From Symbiodinium natans (taxonomy: Eukaryota > Sar > Dinophyceae > Suessiales > Symbiodiniaceae): DNA of 31,181 nt. The notes below the pieces were generated by a model. That model saw only the letters and a program-made list of their open reading frames with translations. It did not search any database and was not told the origin of the DNA. Numbering within the stretch: position 1 is the first letter of the stretch; each line of letters opens with the position of its first letter. The stretch covers positions 1-31,181 of the forward strand of contig CAJNDS010001160.1 in the NCBI GenBank assembly GCA_905221605.1, read 5' to 3'. The translations under genes were made by a program, and so were the position numbers. Below are positions 13,601-22,255 of the stretch, piece after piece.

Positions 13601-16600
13601 CAAGTCGTACATCTTAGTGCTGGGGCACCACTTCGAGACCAAGACACAGGCAACAAATCGTACATCTTAGTGCTGGGGTGCCACTTCGAGACCAAGACAC
13701 CGGCAACAAACCGTACATGTTTGTGCTGGGGCACCACTTCGAGACCAAGACACCGGCAACGCATCGTACATCTTAGTGCGGGGGCACCACTTCGAGACCA
13801 AGATACCGGCAACAAACCGTACATCTTAGTGCTGGGGCACCACTTCCAAGATACCGGCAACAAATCGTATACTCAGTGTTGGGGCACCTCTTCGAGACAA
13901 AGACACCCAAAACAAATCATACATCTTAATGTTGGGGCATCGCTCCGAGACCAAGATACCGGCAACAAATCGCACATCCTAGTGCTGGGGCACCACTTCG
14001 AGACCAAGACACCGGCAACGGACAAAGACACCGGCAACATATCGTACATCTTCGTGCTGGGGTACCACTTCGAGACCAAGACACCGGCAACAAATCGTAC
14101 ATCTCAGTGCTGGGGCACCGCTTCGAGACCAAGACACCGGCAACAAATCGTACATCTTAGTGCTGGGGCACCACTTCGAGACCAAGACAACGGGCAACAA
14201 ATCGTTCATATTAGTGCTGGGGCACCACTTCGAGACCAAGACACCGGCAACAAATCGTACATTTTAGTGTTGGGGCACCGCTTCGAGACCACGACACCAG
14301 CAACAAATCGTGCATCATAATACTGGGGCACCATTTCGAGACCAAGACACCGGCAACAAATCGTACATCTTAGTGCTGGGGCTTCGAGACCAAGACACCA
14401 GCAACAAATCGTACATCTTAGTGCTGGGCACCACTTCGAGACCAAGACACAGGCAACAAATCATACATCTTAGTGCTGGGGCACCACTTCGAAGACACCA
14501 GCAACAAAACGTACATCTTAGTGCTGGGGCACCACTTCGAGACCAAGACACCGGCAACAAATCGTACATCTTAGTTCTGGGACTTCGAGACCAAGACACC
14601 AGCAACAAATCGTACATCTTAGTGCTGGGCACCACTTCGAGACCAAGACACAGGCAACAAATCATACATCTTAGTGCTGGGGCACCACTTCGAAGACACC
14701 AGCAACAAAACGTACATCTTAGTGCTGGGGCACCACTTCGAGACCAAGACACCGGCAACAAGTCGTACATCTTAATGCTGGGGCACCACTTCGAGACCAA
14801 GACACCGGCAACAAATCGTACATCTTAGTGCTGGGGCACCACTTCGAGACCAAAACACCGGCATCAAATCGTACATCTTATCGCTGGGGCAGCACTTCGA
14901 GACCAAGACAACGGCAACAAACCGTACATCTTAGTGCGGGGGCACCACTTCCAAGACATCGGTAACAAATCGTACATCTCAGTGCTGGGGCACCACTTCG
15001 AGACAAAGACACCAAAATAAATCATACATCTTAATGCTGGGTCATCGCTCCGAGACCAAGACACCGGCAACAAATCGTATATCTTAGTGCTGTGGCACCA
15101 CTTCGAGACCAAGACACCGGCAACAGACCAAGATACCGGCAACAAATCGTACATCTTCGTGTTGGGGTACCACATCGAGAGCAAGACACCGGCAACAAAT
15201 CGTACATCTTAGTGCTGGGGCACCACTTCAAGACCAAGACATCGGCAACAAATCCTACATCTTAGTGCTGAGGCAGCACTTGACCATGACACCGGCAACA
15301 AATCATACATCTTAGTGCTGGGGCACCACTTCGAAACAAAGACACCGGCAACAGACCAAGACACCGGCAACAAATCGTACATCTTCGTGTTGGGGCACCA
15401 CTTCGAGACCAAGACACCGGCAACAAATCGTACATTTTAGTGCTGGGGCACCGCTTCGAGACCACGACACCAGCAATAAATCGTGCATCTTAGTACTGGG
15501 GCACCACTTCGAGACCAAGACACCGACAACAACTCGTACATCTAAGTGCTGGGACTTCGAGACCAAGACACCAGCATCAAATCGTACATCTTAGTGCTGG
15601 GGCACTACTTCGAGACCAAGACACTGGCAACAAACCGTACATCTTAGTGCGGGGGCACCACTTCCAAGATACCGGCAACAAATCGTACATCTCACTGCTG
15701 GGGCACCACTTCGAGACAAAGGCACCCAAGACAAATCATACATCTTAATACTGGGGCATCGCTCCGAGACCAAGGCACCGGCAACAAATCGTACATCTTA
15801 GTGCTGGGGCACCACTTCGAGACCAAGACACCGTACATCTTAGTGCTGGGGCACCACTTCGAGACCAAGACACCGGCAACAAATTGTACATCTTAGTGCT
15901 GGTGCACCACTTCGAGACCAAGACACCATACATCTTAGTGCTGGGGCACCACTTCGAGACCAAGACACCGGCAACAAATTGTACATCTTAGTGCTGGTGC
16001 ACCACTTCGAGACCAACACACCGGCAACAAATCGTACATCTTAGTGCTGGGGCACCACTTCGAGACCAAGACACCGGCAACAAATCGTACATGTTTGTGC
16101 TGGGGCACCACTTCGAGACCAAGACACCGGCAACAAATCGTACATCTCAGTGCTGGGGCACCGCTTCGAGACCAAGACACCGGCAACAAATCGTACATCT
16201 TAGTGCTGGGGCACTACTTCGAGACCAAGACACCTGCAACAAATCGTTCATATTAGTGCTGGGGCACCACTTCGAGACCAAGACACCGGCAACAAATCGT
16301 ACATCTTCGTGCTGGGGTGCCACTTCGAGACCAAGACACCGGCAACAAACCGTGCATCTTAGTGCTGGGGCACCACTTCCAAGATACCGGCAACAAATCG
16401 TATACTCAGTGTTGGGGCACCTCTTCCAGACAAAGACACGCAAAACAAATCATATATCTTAATGCTGGGACATCGCTCCGAGACCAAGACACCGGCAACA
16501 AATCGCACATCCTAATGCTGGGGCACCGCTTCGAGACCAAGACACTGGCAACAGACCAAGACACCGGCAACATATCGCGACATCTTCGTGCTGGGGTACC

Positions 16601-17725
16601 ACTTCGAGACCAAGACACTGGCAACAAATCGTACATCTTAGTGCTGGGACTTCGAGACCAAGACACCAGCAACAAATCGTACATCTTCGTGCTGGGCACC
16701 ACTGCGAGACCAAGACACAGGCAACAAATCATACATCTTAGTGCTGGGGCACCACTTCGACGACACCAGCAACAAAACGTACATCCTAGTGCTGGGGCAC
16801 TTCGAGACCAAGAAGACACCATCAACAAATCGTACATCTTTGTGCTGGGGAACCATTCCGAGACCAAGACACCGGCAACAAATCGCACATTTTATTGCTG
16901 GGGCACCACTTCGAGACCAAGACACCGGCAACAAATCGTACATCTTAGTTCTGGGGCACCACTTCGAGATCAAGACACCGGCAACAAATCGTACATGGTT
17001 GTGCTGGGGCACCACTTCGAGACCAAGACACCGGGCACCACTTCGAGACCAAGACACCGGCAACAAACGGCACATCTTGGTGCGGGGGGCACCACTTCCA
17101 AGACACCAGCATCAAATCGTACATTTCAGTGCTGGGGCACCACTTCGAGACAAAGAAACCGAAAAAAAAATCATACATCTTAGTACTGGGGCACCGCTCC
17201 GAGACCAAGACACGCGCAACAAATCGCACATCCTAGTGCTGGGGCACCACTTCGAGACCAAGACACCGGCAACGGACCAAGACACCGGCAACATATCGTA
17301 CATCTTCGTGCTGGGGTACCACTTCGAGACCAAGATACCGGCAACAAATCGTACATCTCAGTGCTGGGGCACCACTTCGAGACCAAGACACCGGCAACAA
17401 ATCGTACATCTTAGTGCTGGGGCACCACTTCGAGACCAAGACACCGGCAACAAATCGTACATATTAGTGCTGGGGCACCACTTCGAGACCAAGACACCGG
17501 CAACAAATCGTACATTTTAGTGTTGGGGCACCGCTTCGAGACCACGACACCAGCAACAAATCGTGCATCTTAATACTGGGGCACCATTTCGAGACCAAGA
17601 CACCGGCAACAAATCGTACATCTTAGTGCTGGGACTTCGAGACCAAGACACCAGCAACAAATCGTACATCTTCGTGCTGGGCACCACTTCGAGACCAAGA
17701 CACAGGCAACAAATCATACATCTTA
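10671..17725 (+). repeat. 53-bp satellite array, block 3
   Basis: Forward-orientation satellite ending at CATCTTA at 17725, where unique sequence begins. It contains further related higher-order copies: a diagnostic variant TATACTCAGTGTTGGGGCA occurs at 11198, 13868 and 16401, and also at 708 and 6392 in the earlier blocks. Recent local duplications are visible: a four-monomer unit of 201 bp repeated twice from about 14382, and a three-monomer unit of 154 bp repeated from about 12915. One 42-bp foreign segment lies at 10923-10964. The apparent ORFs, the longest being 288 codons at 16317-17183, are satellite translations with no recognisable domain. Confidence 0.97.
10923..10964. other. 42-bp insertion inside a satellite monomer
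   Basis: A monomer reading GGTGCCACTT continues with 42 bp of unrelated DNA before resuming at AGACCAAGACACC, so the insert replaces only the CG of TTCGAGACC. Inside is a small inverted repeat, CTTGC-ACCCTG-GCAAG, flanked by GGAGC and GCTCC. The resumed monomer has one extra C (ACACCCGG). It may be a filler sequence at a break-repair junction. No function is assigned. Confidence 0.7.
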
Positions 17726-17955
17726 CAAAGCCAATCGTGCCCGACCTCGGGCATCGTGGCGGCCCTTTCTCCAAGCCGAAAGGTCCTCTGATGGTTGGAA
17801 TGAAGGATCCTGGCTCAAGAGATGGAGAGTCTACTATTGACACTCCTCTCTCTTCGGTTCAAATCCAAGAGTGAAATCTTGATATGTGCATTTCAATGTC
17901 GTCAATGCCTTGGCCATTCGGCATGGGCAGACAGTAAGATGACAGCTGCTTGAGC
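17726..17955 (+). other. Non-coding spacer with SL-like word and pol III B-box-like motif
   Basis: About 230 bp of unique sequence between the satellite and the first minus-strand ORF. It contains a short palindrome TGCCCGACCTCGGGCA (17738-17753). The word TGGCTCAAG (17811-17819) equals the last nine bases of the dinoflagellate spliced leader and also loosely resembles a pol III A box. GGTTCAAATCC (17856-17866) fits the tRNA B-box consensus, 45 bp downstream. A cloverleaf fold is poor: no acceptor stem is found and the would-be anticodon loop lacks T33. It is therefore not called as a tRNA. A tRNA- or SL-derived SINE remnant is one reading; chance is another. Confidence 0.3.
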
Positions 17956-18519
17956 TCACTGCTTGAAGACGCGAGGAGCTTTGCTTCCTTCGTAGTAGGT
18001 CACAGGCACCTGGTAGCCGGAGGTCTTGAGCAGATCCTTTACTTTCGCGGAGCTGCCGTTGAAGGGCACAACGAAGCCATCAATGTAGCTGCGGACGCTG
18101 GCATCGTTCTTGGCCCGCTCCACAAGTTCAGCGTAGCTCAGCTGAAGACTTGCCACCTTTGGTAATGTGCAGAGCGTGGTGCTCCACTGTTCCAGGCTGG
18201 TCACGCCTGTGGGGAGGTTCACCGTGGTTGCCACTGTTGGCGCAGGATGTAGCGGAGCCTGGTCTGAGGGCTCACGCACGTGCTCAAAGCCGTAGTCCTC
18301 CACGTCCTGGTCACTGAGACGCCTCTTCGGGGCATCCGTCATGCCATGCATCATTTCCTGGTTGGAGCTCAAGGCTTGCGTCGTACCGAAGGCCTGCTGG
18401 AGCACGTTCACCACATCATCTCCACGCCCTTCCGCCTGAAGGCGCTCCACAAGATGCCGAAGCTCAACTGGAGACACCGATGACGAGGAGGGTGAGCTGG
18501 TCTTCTGCTTGGGCGCCAT
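17956..18519 (-). CDS. Hypothetical protein, 187 aa
   Basis: The reading frame starts at the ATG giving MAPKQKTSSPSSSS and ends with APRVFKQ and a stop. I do not recognise the family. The first 17 residues are basic and Ser-rich. Residues about 18-50 look helical (VELRHLVERLQAEG), a middle part is Pro-rich and acidic, and the C-terminal 90 residues look globular (LPTGVTSLEQWSTTLCTLPK, then SYAELVERAKNDASVRSYID). No signal peptide or membrane segment is seen. The frame stays open for 17 codons upstream of the chosen ATG, but a T-rich tract ending in AG lies there, so the internal ATG with its basic start is preferred. It lies about 225 bp beyond the Copia pol stop on the same strand, so it may be a retroelement-associated ORF or an independent gene. 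Support for it being real is the uninterrupted frame next to badly broken neighbours. Confidence 0.55.
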   Translation of the reverse strand: MAPKQKTSSPSSSSVSPVELRHLVERLQAEGRGDDVVNVLQQAFGTTQALSSNQEMMHGMTDAPKRRLSDQDVEDYGFEHVREPSDQAPLHPAPTVATTVNLPTGVTSLEQWSTTLCTLPKVASLQLSYAELVERAKNDASVRSYIDGFVVPFNGSSAKVKDLLKTSGYQVPVTYYEGSKAPRVFKQ

Positions 18520-18743
18520 GCGGTCCAAGGTGCACGAAAAGGGTTGCTGATGTTCGACTACACAAAACAAAACAAAAGGATTGCTGCTTTAAGAGAAAAA
18601 AGGATTACGCGGCCAGCGTTACCTTGAGGCAGACACTGGGGATTGTGGCAGCATCGCTTGCTCTTGACAGTGATGCGTGCGCATTGCTTGGCGTGGTCCC
18701 TCCACGCAAGCGGACTACCCCACCACTAGTCCCCGTGACTAGT
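18520..18743. other. Spacer between Copia 3' end and the small ORF
   Basis: About 220 bp that would hold the 3' non-coding end of the Copia element. On the minus strand it includes two copies of GACTAGT separated by a few bases, just beyond the pol stop, and the T-rich acceptor-like tract. I cannot identify a polypurine tract, an LTR start (TG) or a matching second LTR in the window. Confidence 0.4.
18558..18580 (-). promoter_or_regulatory. Possible splice or trans-splice acceptor
   Basis: On the minus strand a T-rich tract (CCTTTTGTTTTGTTTTGTGTAG) ends in AG about 39 bases before the ATG of the 187-aa ORF. Such a pyrimidine tract plus AG is what a 3' splice site, or a dinoflagellate spliced-leader acceptor, looks like. 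This rests on composition and position only. Confidence 0.3.
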
Positions 18744-19420
18744 CTAAACCCTAGATCCCGGAACCACCCTTTCATACCAGATCTCTGTTCGAAGCAAGGA
18801 CACAGGGCTGGATAGCCACTGCTTTTCGCACAGTAAGGACTCCTGGAGGTCCTCTGACGCGAGAACTTTCCCGCTGCGTGCGTCGAAAGAGGTGCGACGA
18901 ACAGCCTTGCCTTGAACGATGTGTTCTTCTTCAGGGGAATGATATGAAGTAGCTTCGTGATCTAGGTACACCTTTCGAAAGACTGCGCCTGGAGTTTGGC
19001 TCTGCTCATAGTTCGGGCTGTTCGTGCTCCCTAAAGGCTTTCTCTGGACACACCTGTCTCGTTGCGCCTTCTTCTGTGCCAATACCTCGGCCTCGTTAGA
19101 CAGCTGATAAACCCCGTTAGCTAGCAATGCGCGCATGAGGTCAGCGGGATCTGCTTGGTTCTTGGTGAGCCCGTCTGCAATCATAAGCTGAGTGGGACAC
19201 CACCTGACCTGCAAACCACAACGAGACATGGACTGGCGAACGATTGCCAGGTCAATGGCGACGCGTTTGTCTTCAATCTTGCCTGGCGATGTCGGAGTGT
19301 TGAGTGCATCAAACAAGGACTTGCAGTCTGTCACCCCTGTGATGGGCACACATCTAAGGTGATCTTCACAGGCCCTAAGGTCGAAACACCCGTGCTTAGC
19401 CTCCACTCGCAGTAGCGAAA
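18744..19420 (-). pseudogene. Copia RNase H, C-terminal part
   Basis: In a frame different from the RT segment, EAKHGCFDLRACEDHLR leads to GVTDCKSLFDALNTP (RNase H Asp) and DLAIVRQSM. LQVRWCPTQLMIADGLTKN follows, the usual final RNase H motif of Copia polyproteins with its Asp, then DLMRALLANGVYQL. The remaining 100 or so residues are a basic, poorly conserved tail ending at the stop near 18744. Together with the preceding segment all four acidic RNase H positions are present, but the segments are split by the deletion and frameshift at about 19400-19440. Confidence 0.75.
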
Positions 19421-20486
19421 CTCTGCGTCTCACCAGCAAGCGTGGACGCCACTACTCGGGACATCTTGTATGATTTCCAGCAAAAGGGTGACCACACACT
19501 GGGCTGATCTTTGGCCAACTGACTAGTTGTGAACGCGAGGATGTACCCGGCTTGGGTTTTACCCTGTGAAGCATTAGCAAACCCAGCGTCACTATGGAAA
19601 ACTATATTGAGATCTTCCCAGGGCACATGACGAACAGTGAGCGCCACGTCACTGTACTGACGGGCTCGGTGCACCGCCTCATTGGCGGACAGGAGGTGCT
19701 CAACAGTAGGACTGGGGAACGCCTGCTGTGAGAAGGAGGCCTGAACGCTGATATCAGGACGGGTTTGGGACGCAAGCCAGTTGAGGGCACCGTTCACTGC
19801 TCGGAGAGCCGTGATCTCACGTTCAGTCGCCAGCTGTTTCCGCTGCTTCTGTCGATTCTTTGTCATGGCGATGGGTCTTATGTTCTGCGCGTATGCTTTT
19901 TGATCATAAGTGATCTCTTTAGACTCAGGGTCTTGGAAGTATTGAACTCCGCAAAATTCCCCACTGCCCTGTCTCCATTTACGATATTGAAACATCGCCT
20001 TTAGCCTCTGAATGGCTCGGTTGTACGCTTCCCCTTCCCCCGTTATGGTATCATCCACATGTGCCCCTAGGATCCCCGTTAGCCCTCTTTGAGGCTCTCG
20101 GTAGTAGTACAAACATGGGTCGAAGATGCTACGCTGGAACCCTGCGGCCTGCGCCTGAGCATCAAACTCCTTGTACCACTGGGCCGGCGCATCGTTAGCA
20201 CCGCAGAGGTTCCCCACCATTTCTAAAACAGCTGAGGGGTCTACGCCCGGAATCCCTCCAGGGGGTTGCGCGGCGAATAGAGGACGAGATTTTTCAGGGA
20301 TTGGACCTGCTTCGAGGAAAGCACCTTTTATATCGCCTAGGTTTAGGGTCCAGCCTTTGGAGACAAGGACTTGAAGCAGCCAGGCGCGCGACAACTGGTG
20401 CATCGTTGGGCTGTGACACTCACCCGAAGCAATCTTCTGATGGAAGTCGGGATCGTTGTGTCCAAGCAAGCACCATCTCGCCTTTA
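19396..20486 (-). pseudogene. Copia reverse transcriptase (RVT_2) and start of RNase H
   Basis: About 360 codons are uninterrupted. Copia RT signatures include LNLGDIKGAFLEAGPI (first catalytic Asp), LCGANDAPAQWYKEFD, DPCLYYYREP, and the active site as GAHVDDTITGEG (HVDD instead of YVDD, at about 20048-20064), then GALNWLASQTRPDISV. The C-terminal part enters RNase H with NIVFHSDAGFANA and STLAGETQSFATASG. The frame then stops because about a dozen codons plus a frame are missing before RNase H resumes. No proper start codon exists, since this is an internal polyprotein segment joined upstream by a frameshift at about 20486. Confidence 0.85.
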
Positions 20487-21620
20487 CTCTAGATCCTCTT
20501 CATCAACCTTGTTCGTAACTACAAACCGGCTGCCGATGAACCTATGCCCGAACTTCTCCTTGATTTCTCTGGCCTTAGCCCCCGTGTGCACTCTTACAGC
20601 TGCCTTGCCGGACACCGTCTCCCACTCAACGAGTTTTGCCTCGTCGATGCGATGCTGCATGTCCGGAGTATTTCCGGTGGCGGGGAGCTCTTTCTGAGCT
20701 CGCTTCTGCAGAAATGCAGCCATCAGAATCTCCACATGGCTGCTATGCAAGTGCTCCATGTCCAGAGTTTCTTGACAAAAGAGAGCCTCTGTGGACACAG
20801 TTCGAGGCCTCACACCTTCAGGAGACTCTGTCGGCTCATTACTGGCCGCCCGCTTCTGGCTACTGGCTCTGGGGGTCTCTGGTTGCACAGTCTGCGGTAC
20901 GTCTGAGCTACTACTAGGGCTTGCTCCCGGGACCTCTTGGGGTGTTGGGCTACAAGGCGAGGAACAATTTCAGACATCATTTGCGAAGTCTTCAGGATTA
21001 GAGTCGGGCAATCTACGGAGACTGCTCTCAGGAGTTTTGCGGACGATGCGTCTGACAGGGGCGTATGACGATTCTTCCTTTGGGCTGGCTTCAGGAAGTG
21101 TTGTAGGGTAGGGTTCTGCGTTGGCCCTGGCAGGGGCCGAGCAAGACACTTCTGCTTTCGGGCTCTCGGTCCCTGCTGCTGTCTGCCTGTGCTGTTCCAG
21201 CCACTGCGCTGCATTGAGACCCGCAAGGCCTTGTGACGGCTCATCAACCGTGGCCTGAGCCTCTTCAGGGGCCTCTGGAGGGCGGCTCTCCTGAGTGACA
21301 TCCACAAATTGGCTTTTCGGGAATTGACCCTTTTCAAGCAGTGTCTTACGCCTAGGAGCTCGCTCTCCGGAAACTCTGCCACTGTGGCCTCAGATGGGGT
21401 TGCAAAACGAAGCTGTTCAGCGCCAGCGCAAGAGACTACGCCTGTGCGCGACAACGATGTTGCGACTGACCGATCCCAGCACTAGCCCTGCCCCGTACCA
21501 TCTCCCCCCCCCTATTCTTATCCCATCGACATGCTTCTGTGTGCGCCAGTAGTAAACCCAGTCTCCCGAACGAAAAGGACGAAGCGCACGCGGGCGTGAG
21601 AAGGCGGCGCGAACGCGCGA
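20484..21620 (-). pseudogene. Copia integrase C-terminal domain and linker to reverse transcriptase
   Basis: The piece at about 21417-21610 reads RPFRSGDWVYYWR, then GGGRWYGAGLVLG and NIVVAHRRSLLR, which resembles the small SH3-like integrase C-terminal domain seen in such elements. It runs into EQLRFATPSEATVAEFPESE in another frame. The following linker of about 200 residues is low complexity and acidic, and its correct frame is unclear. The segment at 20484-20888 ends in KAREIKEKFGHRFIGSRFVV, which looks like the start of the Copia reverse transcriptase. A stop right after VDEEDLE marks one more frameshift, and RVKARWCLLGHND resumes in the RT frame. Confidence 0.6.
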
Positions 21621-22255
21621 TCGCTTTGGCACTCAAGCATGGCACGGCGCGACGCGGCGGACTGCAGCTGCGCACTCTAGCGCTGGTTCTGCCTGTTCGG
21701 CATCGACGGCACCCAGGTGAGGCGCCTCCTGCATAAGATCCGTGGGAACGCGCGGATTGTGCCCGAAAACAAGCTGGTACGGACTGGCGCCCGCTTCAGT
21801 CAGGAGGGTGTTTTTAGCGGATTGAGCATGGGACAGGCAATCACGCCACTCTGGTTCGACTGGGGACGGATCTCATCCAGAACGCGCTGGAAAACCCGAC
21901 ACAACCATTGGCCATGCCGCTCCACTTTGCCTAGTTGCCAGTGGGCATCTGCGGCAGTATGTCGCATGTCGATGCCGGTGTTGTTGCAGAACGCGCCTAA
22001 AACCTGAAAGGTTGGGCTGAGAAGGGTCTAAGCACAGGGTCTGAGGAGGGCCGGCCCACGACACCCACCGATTGCGAAGAGCGTCTCGAGTGGTTTCACC
22101 AGTTTCGGTGCGATGCAATGGAACCATAACCTGAGGGAGGTAGCGAAGTCAACCATGTTGACGCCTGGGATTTTTTGACCTGACAACCACCCTGGCAAGT
22201 ACTTAACGTCTAGCCCTACTTTTTCATTGAACTGGGATGCTAGAGGTGTTTGCGG
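21620..22255 (-). pseudogene. Copia integrase catalytic core, frameshifted
   Basis: The integrase core is scattered over three reading frames. The first catalytic Asp is in EKVGLDVKYLPGW (about 22208-22219), followed by GVNMVDFATSL. After a frame change, RNRWVSWAGPPQTLCLDPSQ carries the second Asp (codon 22026-22028). After another, the stretch around ADAHWQLGKVERHGQW carries the Glu (codon 21920-21922). The Asp and Glu codons are 106 nt apart, that is 35 codons plus one base, which fits the D,D35E spacing of integrases with a single-base indel between them. A further segment, ASPYQLVFGHNPRVP, leads into the C-terminal part. It cannot be translated without several frame corrections. Confidence 0.75.

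Noticed and set aside
1-17725. Dozens of ORFs of 60-288 codons on both strands
   Set aside because: All are translations of the 53-bp satellite; they share the same repeating peptide, change with monomer variants and have no domain.
1-17725. CRISPR-like array
   Set aside because: The repeated unit is continuous with no unique spacers between repeats, and the setting is eukaryotic.
17811-17875. tRNA gene
   Set aside because: B-box-like word is present, but no acceptor stem and no acceptable anticodon loop can be formed.
18700-18760. Copia LTR boundary
   Set aside because: A repeated GACTAGT and a purine-rich patch occur near the pol stop, but no matching LTR pair or primer-binding site could be found in the window.
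17950-18815. Plus-strand ORFs opposite the small gene and the Copia tail
   Set aside because: No recognisable motif; the minus-strand frames give a coherent protein and Copia RNase H.
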